Position numbers and translations under genes: made by a program
DNA from: Cymbidium sinense
Lineage: Eukaryota; Streptophyta; Magnoliopsida; Asparagales; Orchidaceae
Direction of reading: 5' to 3'
Assembly (NCBI GenBank): GCA_021442155.1
Contig: CM038223.1
Coordinates: forward strand, 28,928,983-28,992,982
DNA length: 64,000 bases
The notes under the pieces: generated by a model
Database searches by the model: none
What the model saw: only the letters and a program-made list of their open reading frames with translations
Told to the model about the DNA's origin: nothing
Shown here: one piece after another, positions 48,770-60,340 of the stretch
Position numbering within the stretch: the stretch's first letter is position 1
Layout of the letters: each line of letters opens with the position of its first letter

Positions 48770-48770
48770 T

Positions 48771-49330
48771 AGTCATAGAGGCTACTTTCAAAATCAAAAT
48801 AAAGTTCCGCATCAACTATGTGATAATCTCTATGATACATACAATCGTATAAAACTACTTGCAAATAAAAGGCATCAAGAACATAATTTTCAAATTGGAG
48901 ACCTTGTTCTTATTCAATTATAACCTTATTAACACATTTCAATTCATCAACAATTATATTTCAAACTTTCCAAATGATATTATAGACATTTTACTGTACT
49001 TAAATGCATTGGAAATGCGGCTTACAAAAGGATTTTCCACCCACAACCAGAACATCTAGTTTTCATGTCTCTTTATTAAAATCTTATCAAAATAATACTT
49101 TGTTTCATTCTCTTATTTTACCTACAAATATATTTGAAAGACATCAAGTAATTAAACCATTAGTAATATTGCAGCAACGTTACAATACATAAAGGGAAGC
49201 CATTCATGCATCTTTTAATTCAAAGAGAACGACTTTAACCAGAAGATGAGTATTGGATTTCATATTTAGATTTGGTAGAGGCTTACCTAGATTATTTCCC
49301 TTAAGAAAAAGTTCTATTTCTAAGGGTGGA
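48771..49330 (+). pseudogene. Chromovirus integrase C-terminus and chromodomain remnant
   Basis: It continues the element broken at 1749. In one frame from about 48,780 it reads NLYDTYNRIKLLANKRH, then FQIGDLVLIQL, a PY-H motif and KLSK.YYRHFTVLKCIGN.AYK, the GPY/F-type module of chromoviral integrases. After a frameshift comes FPPTTRTSSFHVSLLKSY (49,028-49,085) and then IKPLVILQQRYNT. The chromodomain-like tail follows at about 49,240-49,330: PEDEYWISYLDLVEAYLDYF, then EKVLF. Chromodomains target chromoviruses to marked chromatin. Several stops make it dead. Confidence 0.82.
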
Positions 49331-49339
49331 CGTATGGTA

Positions 49340-49625
49340 TAGAGTTAATTGAGCAAAATTCAATGGAAACTTGTTAAAATCCTACTTGCAGGCATCAGCA
49401 TCCGTCTTAGCAACATATATTTATATAAATTAATTATTTCATTTATGATCACCAATTTTGTCATTTTTATATTAGCAACCATAGGCTTTTATTTTTACTT
49501 TTTCCATTTTTTATCTTGGTCACCCTCTTTAAATAAGGAGCATGATAGCTATATAAAGAGGAATGAATAAATCTTTTATGTTCCTCTATAATATAAAGAG
49601 GAATGAATAAAATCTTTTTTATTTA
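49340..49625 (+). other. Downstream flank of the chromovirus, possible decayed LTR
   Basis: It follows the pol end without a recognisable gene. It contains a direct repeat of 'ataaagaggaatgaataaa' at about 49,553 and 49,595, with TATATAAAG beside the first copy. A TATA-like string followed by a TTC-rich stretch is common in short chromovirus LTRs, but I see neither LTR end, so this is only a suggestion. Confidence 0.3.
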
Positions 49626-49660
49626 TTTTCCTCTTCTCTACTTATTTGTATTCTTTTTAT

Positions 49661-49743
49661 TCTTCTTCTTCTTCTTCTTCTTCTTCTTCTTCTTCTTCTT
49701 CTTCTTCTTCTTCTTCTTCTTCTTCTTCTTCTTTTTCTTCTTC

Positions 49744-49774
<31 letters not shown>

Positions 49775-49790
49775 CCATCATCATCAAGAT
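49661..49790. repeat. (TTC)n followed by (ATC)n compound microsatellite
   Basis: About 28 TTC units run to 49,745 and are then replaced by about 15 ATC/ACC units to 49,790. The long poly-Phe and poly-Lys frames across it are products of the repeat, not genes. Confidence 0.95.
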
Positions 49791-49799
49791 TATCTTCCT

Positions 49800-51816
49800 C
49801 TTCTTCTTTCTCTTCTTAATTCTCTTAGGCTCCATGAAATTATCATGGTTCAATTCTTCTTTGGAGGAGAACTTGTTCTATTACCATCAGATTCACTTTC
49901 ACTTGAACGAACATAACAAAATGTCACCAACCATTGAATATTTTGTTATGTATGAAAAAATAAATTTTTCATAATTGGAGACCACATTGTATCATCATTC
50001 ATCATATGTTAAAATTTTCATAAATAATATGTTAGAAGTTAATAAGTCATCTTTGTTAAGATAAAAAATGGATGAATTTGAACGTTTTAAAGCTGATCAC
50101 ATATTTTGAATTATTGTAGGAACTTTCATACCCTAATTTATTACTAATTAGTTATGAATAGCTAGAACCCTTGATTGGGTCAATATCATTTTCTTCCTTT
50201 TTTTCTTGGAACAAGCACAAGTAAAGTAGTATAAACAATGTTTTTTATGATAGAAAAAGTAATTCCTAGAGTGATATAATATTTTGCTTTTTTCTTTTGT
50301 TATGTAAGGTGATGTGAGCTACATCCTTCACTTGAGTTCCAAAAAAGAGGGGTTGAGAAAAAATGAAATTTAGATTCTTTTAAATTTTTAGGTGATAGGT
50401 CAAGCTATCATAAAAAACTACAATAAAATTTTGTATCTTACAATGACTTAATTTTCTTGATTTAAAATTTTTAAAGGGTACAAACACTAAAGATTAGAGA
50501 TCTCTCTCTTAAAGGGAGTACAATTGATTAAATGTAAGGGTGCAAGCTCTCTCATAAATGTTTTGTTAAAATTGATATTTCATGAAAAATAAGGGGTCAT
50601 CAACTCTTAAGGGATTTATAGTTTGCTATAATAATATCATCAAAGTTATCCCAACAAACATAAGTTAATTAATAATCATAAATAATTTCTCTAACATAAT
50701 AACTTACAATTCAAACCCTAAATCCCAATTTCATCCCCAATACAAATCATCAATCACATCACCCATATCAGATCTCCTTCTCATTTGAGCTTTCAACAAG
50801 CATATATGTCTTATAATGACCACCATCATATCACTTGCATTGACCTAAAGGGTTTCTTCTTTATCAATGATCCCTCATTGTTAAAAAAGAAACAATCACC
50901 AACAGGTATATTTAGAAGGTAATTTTGGTGTCATTACTAGCTTCTTTGCCATTAATAATAATCTAACACTCAAGCCATTAAAGTTGGAGACCAAAAGTTA
51001 GTTTGGAGAGTTTTGATAGCTTGGCTATGAAAAGGTCTATTAGACATAAGTGAAGTGATTTTCAGTAACCAGATTAATGATAACCATTAAATCATCACTT
51101 CTAAGCTCAATATTTATTTCTTCTCTGCATTTCTCTCTTTCTTCTTCTTAACTATAATCAACCAAGCATGTGTCTAGAGCCTCTCGCACCCACAAAACTC
51201 AATTTAGCTCTATTCTTCTATCAAACCATAGGTAAATCCCTTTCTATAGATTCTTCAAGATTCAATTTATCATAATATACATTAATCTTTTTGGTTTTCT
51301 AACTCTAAGCTTCAATGCAAAAATTTGTTTTAGAGCTTCATTTCAATACAAAAAAAATAGTATGGATATCTCTAAGTTTTATGCTAGTTCTACTTATATT
51401 ATTAAGGTTATAAATATTTTATATTCAAAATTCAATTTTCTTAGCAAGAAATTTAGTAAAATTTGTTTTTTTGAGTTTGATTAAAATATTCATGTGATTT
51501 TGAACATTGAAAATAATGTTGATAATGACCATATATTGTAATGGGTTATTATTTGAATGAAAATAATTAAATAAAGATTTTTTAAATTATCTCAAGTATT
51601 GTGTATCTGGCTTATTAATAGCTTATTTATCATTTTGAGCAACTCTTTCATGAATTACGAAAGGCCTCTTAACAACCCATGTAGGAAGGTTGTACCAATC
51701 ATTCTTAGATATCTATTCTTGTGGAAATGCTTGAAATTAAAATAGAATTCAATATGTTGAGAGAATGCCTTTAGCTAGTTCATGGCCCTGATGAAAGAAC
51801 TAATCCAAGAGATAAC
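49800..51816. other. AT-rich stretch with nothing recognised
   Basis: No conserved protein motif, tRNA or transposon end was recognised on either strand. There are only short frames and poly-A/T runs. Confidence 0.5.
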
Positions 51817-51819
51817 TTA

Positions 51820-52085
51820 GGGGTTGTTTGGGACTATATTTATTTTTTATTTTTTGTTTTGTGTTTTTATTTTGTTTTGTTTATGTTTTTCTTAAAAATA
51901 AAACTTGTTTGATTGTATTTGTTATTTTTAAAAACACTCAAAATATATAAAAGTTGTTTTGAGTGTTTTTAAAAATAATGTTGTTTTTTTTAAATAAAAA
52001 ATAGAAACACATAAAAAATACTCTAAAAAATATGTCTTCCAAATAACATAAAAAATAGAAAATAAAATTGATCCCAAATAGCCCC
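51820..52085. mobile_element. Tourist-like (PIF/Harbinger) MITE, 266 bp
   Basis: The ends GGGGTTGTTTGGGA (51,820-51,833) and TCCCAAATAGCCCC (52,072-52,085) are inverted repeats with few mismatches. They are flanked by TTA on both sides (51,817-51,819 and 52,086-52,088), the 3-bp duplication typical of PIF/Harbinger elements. The interior is a fold-back: an inner perfect 22-bp inverted repeat at 51,922-51,943 and 51,957-51,978. It has no coding capacity. An hAT-type MITE is less likely because no 8-bp duplication is seen. Confidence 0.85.
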
Positions 52086-52088
52086 TTA

Positions 52089-55000
52089 GTGATAGGAGAC
52101 TTATATAGAACTAAAAAATTGGTGAACAAATTGGGTTTTAGTGCATAAAAATAAATTAATACAAAAATTATTATTTATTATAATGATAAAATAATAAAAT
52201 GTAAAGTATAAATTATTTGGAGTACCTAGATTCAAGATATAAAACTAGTTGACATTATAAATAGAAGGATGTTCCATAAAAGTATTTATTTTATATGCCT
52301 ATCTTTCCATGCTTTTTTATTAAGCATATAAGATGGTACTAAAAATAAGCAGCTGAACTAAACATTTTGAGAAATCATATAGATGGTTAGGCATTGAAGG
52401 GCTTTGATCATACATATTTTGTGCTCACTCTTAAGCTACAAAATATCCTATTTAGTTTATGTGTTAATAGTTTCATGTCATATTATCAAGCTTTCTAATC
52501 TTAGTCATGTAGGGTAGTGAGAATCACACCATATAATATACCTTCATGGATATATATGACAACTCCATACATGTTTTTTACTCTTACTATTCTTGGATCA
52601 TATAGCCTAAAGGAAAGAATTCATATGTACTTGTAGTAAAATTTTTTGAGAAGATCGTGTGTTCATGTATGAAACATCCTAAATAAAATAAAATTTTAGA
52701 TGAATGTGGTGCTAATGAAAAATATTAATGATTTCATTAATATATTATATTATTAGACTGGGTCACTAAAAATAAAGTAGCTTATTCTTTCTACATGGAA
52801 TCGTCAATAGCACTAAAATTGAAGAATGGTGGAAAAATCATAGTTTGACAATCAAGAAATGTTCCTAGCCATTAATATTACATTAAAAATTATTAAGGAC
52901 ACATTTCTAATAAAGTTAAAATATCTAAGTTACCACCTATGTTTTGTGCAGATCAATTTTTGTTTAGAATTGCATTGATACCATGGATTACTACCTTGTC
53001 CATTATTAGATAGCATACTACCACATTAAGATGTTGATTATAACCAAATTAAGAAACATGTTTTTTATGAATTCTCATATAAAAGGGCAAACCTAATCTA
53101 ATATAATCTTGATGTTACACATATAGAAATTTTTTTTAAAATATGTCCAACATTATAATGAATATAAAATGAAAAATGAAGGATATATTAAACTTGAAAT
53201 GGATTTGAAGTAGTATTATAAAAGGAGAGAGTTAGAGCTTCAAGCAATATCGGTGAAAATAATCTTTATCTTAAAGCCAATTATTACCTCAAATTAGATC
53301 AGTAATGGGTAATGTGTAAGTGGGTGGAGTCACTAAAGAAGTTAAATGGATATTCATTAAGTATGAGAAGATAAAGTAACATAAGATCAGAAAAGTTATT
53401 TGGGATCGAATTCCATTATTATCATATATTTATGGAGTGTCAAATGCTATATGTGCTAGTGCTTCTCCAAAACTCATACTAAATCCCAAAATTGAGTCAA
53501 GCTTACTCTTTAAGGATCTCTATTTACTATGTTTAAATGAAGACTCTTTAGTACAATTTAAACAAAATATATTAGTCAAATTATATTCGAGAAAATATAT
53601 TTTTACTAGACTTCTTTTAATGCAATGAAACACTTACCAAAATTTATCAAATGAGGCATGAGTTGGTGGTATAATTCAATCTCAAAGGATACACCCATTC
53701 AAGATGAAATTATCAATGCTGAAGACTATGTAGACATTACATATTTGATCTTTGAATAATATTCATAAAACTATAAAAATAATGCATAGCTAGATGACAT
53801 TATCTATGATGAATATCTATCTAAAGAGACCAAAAAGTCAAGCTCTTATTATTTTGAATCATATGGTGAAAGTTAGTCTGGAAGACCATAAAAAGTGAAG
53901 ATGTTGATATTAGGCAAATGTTATAATCATCGTTATCTATTTTTCAAGTAATTAGCAAAGCATCTAGTAAATGTATCTCAAGTTACTTAAACAATGAAGG
54001 CATCATTACATCAATAATATATGTTCTTCAAAATTGCAATGAATTGTAACATTTTTAAGCTTGATAAACTATTATGTTAATAATTATTTTGTCTAAAAAT
54101 AAGTTTATTTAATATTATGCAAGATACAATTCAATTGCAGATTCTTTGTGAGCTCACTCTAAATAGATAATTCTATTATGATTATTAAGAATATTGAAGA
54201 AGAGTTTAACCTAGTTAACTTATACATAAGTTTATTTAATATAGTAAATATTACACCTATCATAATTATTATTACTTCTAAAATGAATTAATTTTTTTAA
54301 AAAATTAACTCATAGGTTCATGATCTAAATAGCACAGTTGAGAAATAAAAATTGCTTAATCTTGTGTGGAGGCCAATGAAATCAGTTATTATACTTTTTT
54401 GGTTAATGGTTGTAAATTTTATATCATTTCATCATGTGAAGATAGTGAAATAGATAATTCTTATATTTATGTTGCAAGAAACAATACATACATAGGATGA
54501 GAATAACTACTATACTGTTCATCAAAAAAATAATATAAATATGGTATCCTATTATGCATGAGAAATATTTAATCCTATTCAACTATAACTAATTTGATTC
54601 TATATTTATTCATAACACTTTGGTGCAAAAGTTATATAGATTTAATAAAGTTAGAAGATTCCAAAGATATGTTGAATTCATCACATTTATTTTTGCCACA
54701 ACAAGCATTATAGGTATATTATACAAAATACAAGAAAAAAAAAGAAATAGAATGGGCTAGCCAATCATGATTAAGATTGAATAAGAGATAATATTAATTC
54801 AAAAATTAAAAATTAGATTATTATTATGAAATATAAAAAATGATAGTTTTGATTTTTAGTTGGTGTTGTTAAGCCACTAGGGAGGTTACAAAATGTTGAT
54901 ATAAATAATAAAGAGGTTAACATTTTTTTTAAAAAATGAAAAGCACAAAAATAAGAACCAAATTTAAGGAGCCTTAAAAAACTCAATCAAACAATTAAGA

Positions 55001-55430
55001 GAGTGGTGAAAGCAAAGAAGACAATAAATGGCGGGCTTAGAGATTCATTGAACCAATAATACCATAGTTGTCACAAAACATCAATTCTTAAGTTGCCAAG
55101 GGCCATGTAGTCAAGGAAATCAAAAGCCAAATTTAGAAGAAGTAAGCCTTAGCATAACCACAACAAAAAAGTATAACCATATAATAAAATCCATCAAATG
55201 AGAAAAGTGCATTAGAAAGAACAATCTCATAAGTTTACTCAAAGGCCCTCAATTAAGACATGACCAAATTTACCTACTACAAAGATAAAAAAGGATGGAA
55301 AGCAGCTTATTTAAAAAATGTTGCCATCAAAATCCCAAACATTATGCATTCAATATTATCCTCAACTCCAATATCATCAAAACCATAGTGCAAAAACAAA
55401 AAATGATAAAAATGATTAAGGGATTTAAAA
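52089..55430. other. AT-rich stretch with nothing securely recognised
   Basis: No domain could be assigned. A 190-bp open frame at 53,437-53,628 (+) and reading continuity on both sides of it (53.3-53.9 kb) hint at a decayed coding segment, but I recognise no family. Confidence 0.45.
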
Positions 55431-55436
55431 AAAATC

Positions 55437-57200
55437 CTACATACAACCATAAAATTTAGAATTTATAAGGGAGAAGATCATGAATAGAGGAAAACCATTA
55501 AGAGATATTGGAAAGATAATGGAGGAGACTTTATGAGCAACTTGAATGTCACAGTGAATCATCATATGAAAAGGGGTAGCCAATAATGAAATAAACAACA
55601 ATAGATAGACCCAAATGCTCAAAAAGAAATAATACTTTCTTTCATCTTTCATTTGAAAACTTTATTATTAGTAGCCATTATGATTATGTGTAGTATTATA
55701 GAGAAGCTTTTAGTAATTGAATTGACATCATGATGCTTTACTATGTGATTAAGAGCCATAATTAGTTTTTCATATAGAAGAACCACTTTTAAAGTAAATA
55801 ACTGAAGCTCGGGTGATGTAATAAGTTCTTTTGATTTTTTTTATTTCTTTCATGTTGATCTGAGATGGGTTTAATCTAGTTTGAGTTATCCATAGAAGAA
55901 TCATTTGGATATGAAATCAAAAATTGGCTGAGTAGTGGCTATGATAGTTTCAAAGTGCAAAAGATTGTCAACTAGGAAGGAGAAGAAGGTAAAATAATAA
56001 CATCTAATCTAAAGTTCTCCTTAATCAAAATTCTTGATATTTACATCGAAAGAGTTGAATCCTCCTCTTGACTAGTTATAACCAATTTCTCCATAGAAAG
56101 CATAGAGTATTCTATAATTAGATTAGTATTTTCCTCTCTAGCTTGAGAACATAATGAATCATTCAAATTCTTCTCCAGTTGAACACCATTCTAATTTAGA
56201 AAAAGAGAAGGGTGAATATGAAAATCTTCTTGAAAGTGAGGTAGAGCTTGTTACATGTTATCAACTAAAATTGGTTCCTCATTTTCATTAATCTCTTGAA
56301 CATGATTGATTTGATTTTAAAAATAAACTTTATCATAGCTCTCATTAGAAGGTTGATTTATTACCTTAAGAATAGGGACATGATCTATAATACAAGAGTT
56401 AGGTAAATAATTTTCATCATTTAGGTTTAGTTTTTTTTTCTTAAATAAGGGTGTAGTGTGAAATACTCTACTACTAAATGAGCAGGCATGAAAAAATGGT
56501 TACAAACACATTTTCTAATTAGACTATCAAGAAATACCCTTTTTTTCCAACCCATACTTCTGAGGGTGTTTCTCAATAACATTCAATTCTACTGAAACTC
56601 TAGCCATTGAGAGATGGTCCTTGAAGCAATAGCTTGATTCATTTGTAAATTACAACCTAAAATAGACATAATTGCATGAATGATCTTATAATTGATCAGA
56701 TGAAGATGCATATTTGAACAAGAAACCCAAATAGAGATAAGATTTTCCATTAATATCAAAATAAGGGGACCATTTGAGTAAATGCATTTGATAGTTGTTG
56801 ATAAATATGATTGACATGCAAAAATTTAACTATACTTAAGATCATCAGAAAGTTTAATAAAAATATGTCTTTCATCAAGTAATCCCTTCAAAAAAAAACC
56901 GAAAGTTTTAGGTTAAATAAGAATGATCAGATAGGTCCCATAGAGGTACTTCACAAAGTAAATTTACCAACCAAAGTAAACTCAAAAGGAGTTGCTAAAA
57001 GAATTATTTCTTCACTCATTAAAAAAGTTGTAGTTTTACCACAAAATAAAATGGATCTAAGGTTAAGAGATGTACTAGAAGGCCTCCTTGAAATACAAAG
57101 ATGTAGTAAAACTAGCATCCAGTTCATGGCCCAAAAGGCCATTAACAAGATTCAAAGGAATCTGAATCAAAACCCCTATGTTGGGGTTCCTCGCATCATT
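55437..57200 (-). pseudogene. LINE-type ORF1 remnant with DUF4283-like domain
   Basis: Plant LINEs often carry an ORF1 with a DUF4283 domain that precedes a zinc knuckle. On the minus strand the start is SEEIILLATPFEFTLVGKF at about 57,010-56,950. It is followed by LLDERHIFIKLSDDLKYS at 56,833-56,889, then IWVSCSNMHLHLINYKII..I at about 56,700 and, after a frameshift, SMARVSVELNVIEKHPQKYG near 56,560-56,617. These follow the order (ATPFKFALVGKF, ERHVLIRL, PVWI.FPNLPIHLF, SxARVCVEVD) known for the family. The remainder toward 55,437 is open only in pieces and could be the rest of ORF1. There is no zinc knuckle or RT that I can support. Confidence 0.65.
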
Positions 57201-57429
57201 TGGTTATGGGGAGTGATGCACCATAGACAGAATCTAAGGCATCGTCATGATTGAAAAAGAGTTATATATAATTTAACATTATTGAAGAGGCATATGCCAC
57301 CTCTAAGCTATCATGTCCTCATTCTATGGTCCAAGTTGGGACATCTCACTTACTTGCTTAAAATGACAGGTAAAATGTGAATGAAATGTCTGTGTCAAAT
57401 TAAACTTTCTTCACAAGTGACTTTATTTT

Positions 57430-57465
57430 TCTTCTTCTTCTTCTTCTTCTCCTTCTCTCTCTCTT

Positions 57466-57503
<38 letters not shown>

Positions 57504-57510
57504 CCCACTC
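57430..57510. repeat. Pyrimidine tract (TTC then CT)n
   Basis: TTC units pass into CT units to about 57,503. It sits where element B has its own pyrimidine tract (28,945-29,015) relative to the protease region, so it probably grew from that tract. Confidence 0.85.
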
Positions 57511-57585
57511 TTCATTTTTCAATTTGATATTCTTATTTTTTACCATCTTTTTCTCTTTTTTTTCTTCATTTTTATTGGCATTATT

Positions 57586-58720
57586 TTACATATCATGTGA
57601 ATATATATTCTTTCTCTTGGGAAGGTAGTAGGTTGCATCTTCATATATCCTGATCTCGTGCACCAAGAATAGCTTCAAATCACCCTTTATATAGTATTTT
57701 AAGCCAATGCCGATGAACATGATGCATTGGTGTAGTAAGGACAATACCATATTATTCTTGTGTATCAAAGGTCTCTCAAGAAAAGCCTTGAAGGATGTGT
57801 TTGAATCTATGAAGTAAAAATTTTCCTTGATCTTCAAATCATTAATCTATAGTGTGGTGTGATTAAGCCTAACACCTTCTCGCCATGCTCATTAAATCCC
57901 TTCAACATCATTTTATCTGCACTAAGCTTAATGATTTTGATCATCAAGTAGGCAAGGAGCATTATACTCATGATGTTGATTGATGTACCAAGGTCAACAA
58001 GAACTCAAGATAGTCTAAAGTTGTCCAAATTCATGAAGATGTATAATGAATGATTGTGATATGTAGTTTCCAAAAGTACATCATTATCTAAAAATGAAAC
58101 CTCGGGGACTTCCTTATAATAGTATGCATTTTTTCAATTATACTCATAGTGGCCAACTGAGCTAAACATATATCAGGATCTATGAGAGCTTTGATTAAAG
58201 ACTCTTTCATATGTTCTAATAAGATAAGGGTATTATATATGCTTAGCTTAGCTCATAACATTCTAAGATGGGCTAGGATGTTATAGTCAACCTTGGGGTG
58301 GTTCTCCATAAACATATCCCATACTAGGGAATCTTGTGGAGGGGTTATATACTCATTAAAACTAATGACTTATTTACCCTTATCTTAAGGTTTCATCCTA
58401 AGAGGTAGAACTCTGCCACTACAAAATCTGAATTCTATGACTTCTTTAGCTAGAGGAGTTATAGTGGTATCAACTTGTTCATTGAGTGCACTCAAACCTT
58501 CTCTTAATACATCTTCATAGTCATATGACTCTAACTATATCTCATGGGGGTGCCTTGAAGATTTAAGGTAAGGGTGTCACTATTAGAGTTGAAGTCATCA
58601 TAGGAGAAAGATGGATCGAATTATTTTAATTATTAAGATTTGGAGATTTATTATTAGGTTTAAGATCATTTGGGTAATTTTCACCAATACAATATATATA
58701 GATATTTTCTTTATTACTTA
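57586..58720 (-). pseudogene. Tat-element protease fragment, minus strand
   Basis: It matches 29.04-30.08 kb of element B in the same orientation. The open frame 57,837-57,586 carries FKAFLERPLIHKNN..LSLLHQ, the block that follows the protease. The aspartic-protease motif reads DLGTS at 57,981-57,995, with VLV before it and INIM after. A stop lies just upstream of VLV. No gag follows to the right: instead there is rearranged sequence and then an inverted copy of the same family. Confidence 0.78.
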
Positions 58721-58917
58721 ATTTTCCAATAATGCTACAAAATAAAACTCATACAAGGAAAGCGACATAAGTTACTTGGTGCCTCGATCGATAAATATTA
58801 TGCTTTTAGTGTGAAAGGTGGTAGATGGTGATGCTACTGCATTATCTTAAGCTTGCACATGCAACTTTTGTTTGGAATCCACCATCTCCGAGTTAGACTT
58901 CCAAACTTGTAGACCTA

Positions 58918-59038
58918 TATTGCATGACTGTGATATGTAATCCCCAAAAGTACATCCTCATCTAAATATGAAATTTTGAGGACTTCCTTAGAATAATATG
59001 ATTCCATTTCAATTATACTCATAGTGGACAACTGAGTA
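58918..59038 (-). repeat. Direct duplicate of part of the protease fragment
   Basis: It repeats 58,045-58,165 in the same orientation, from 'tgattgtgatatgta' (here 'tgactgtgatatgta') through 'ccaaaagtacatc' to 'attatactcatagtgg' and 'caactgag'. Next to it, 'gagagggctttaggc' occurs twice (59,042 and 59,087). It lies at the switch from minus to plus orientation. Confidence 0.75.
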
Positions 59039-59189
59039 GGTGAGAGGGCTTTAGGCGCCATAGCTGAGAGGATTCAATGAATAGGGAGAGAGGGCTTTAG
59101 GCTGCATAGTGTTACCTTTGGAAATAGGTGATCGAAAGACTGAAGCCAAGTTCTACATAATTGATTTGAATACATCATTTACTACTTTG

Positions 59190-59466
59190 CTCATTAGGCC
59201 TTTGATACACTAGAACAAGTTCAGAAGGGATGTAATCGAATACTGTGTCAAAGGAGATGAAAAGTTATTTTTAGTTAGAGAGGTTGAGCTATATGAAGAT
59301 GCGACCTAATAGCTTCCCCAAAATCAAAATACATTTTCTCACAAACTTGGTCAAAATTTAAATACAAAAGAAAAAGAAAAAGGAAAAAGAAAAGAAAAAG
59401 GAATGTACAAGTGAGCAAGAAAAGGACACCAAGGGAGAAGTAGAGCCTCATGTCACATTCCACCCA
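59190..59466 (+). pseudogene. Element D start: post-protease fragment and basic tract
   Basis: From about 59,190 the plus strand matches the reverse complement of 29,170-28,870 of B: the end of the PSSLHQ-type block ('tgatgaaaag...gagaggttgagctatatgaagatg'), then an A/G-rich tract (59,358-59,402) that would code for Lys/Arg/Glu, then 'catgtcacattccaccca'. Gag and protease of D are absent. Confidence 0.7.
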
Positions 59467-60340
59467 TTGTTCATTCCACCATATGGGCATATGGGTAGGT
59501 TGACTCGACCTCCACTAGGCAGAGGTAGAGGCAGATATAGAGGTAATTCCAGAGGTGGAAGACCCCCTGGTTGGCCTCCAGCCAACAGGGGTTATGTTCC
59601 AATTCACAGGAGTACTCCTGCTATTCACATAGATTTGGAATCCAGCTCGAAGGATGAGTCTCATGTGATTAGCATACCAATCAACCCCTCTCAGCGGGTT
59701 GCATTGGAGCTGACACTTGAGCTGGATAGTGATGAAGACTGTGCCTCCAAGGAAAGCACAAATGTGTTCGAATCAGGTTTATGTAAAACTATTAGATAGG
59801 AGTTGGGAACTTTAGCTCTAACCTCTCTTTCTTCTCAAAAAGTTGAAGGTTTAGTAGTAAGCTCTAAGCTCCAAGTCTTCCAATGCTGCCAAAAAAGATT
59901 CCTATTGGGATCATCATCCTCAAGTCCCAAAGCTGATGTAGAACTTGAGGATAATTCATATAAAGATTAAATGGAATTACCTTTTGATTAGTACTCGCCT
60001 TGTGTTCATAATCTTGTAAAGAAAGGTTTGATTCCTTATACATGGTCCAAGCATAGGTCAGAGTATTTTGAGAAACTGTGGAACAATAAAGGCAGGGTTG
60101 AACAATCAATATCAGAATTAGGATTCAGTATAATGGGTCCAATCATTAATGATGATTATTTCTTAGTTGTCACCAATCATCTAGAGTCTGATAGGATCTT
60201 CTCAAACCATACTAACTCTTATGAGGAGATGTGTTTTGAAACTTCAGATGATCTAGATGATCTCCAAAGCAAAGATGCACCTCTAGAATTTGAAGAAGAA
60301 ATCCATTCAACTATCAATAAGCTCGAAGAATCAACCTCAG
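59467..60340 (+). pseudogene. Element D protease-RT linker with Gly/Arg-rich stretch
   Basis: Open frame 59,467-59,799. The first third is rich in RG and RGG (GRGRGRYRGNSRGGRPP), a composition common in RNA-binding segments. Next comes YVPIHRSTPAIHIDLESSS, shared with B, then NPSQRVALELTLELDS and an acidic patch. A second open frame at 60,028-60,345 has SEYFEKLWNNKGRVEQS and an acidic tail, which corresponds to B at 28.1-28.35 kb. The role is unknown. Confidence 0.65.

Noticed and set aside
49603..49974. Open frame of 123 codons with a long poly-Phe/poly-Ile run, and its poly-Lys counterpart on the other strand
   Set aside because: Produced by the TTC/ATC microsatellite. There is no gene-like composition outside the repeat.
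51811..52097. Classification of the MITE as hAT-type from its GGGG..GTTTGGG end
   Set aside because: No 8-bp duplication flanks it, while TTA is present on both sides as in PIF/Harbinger elements.
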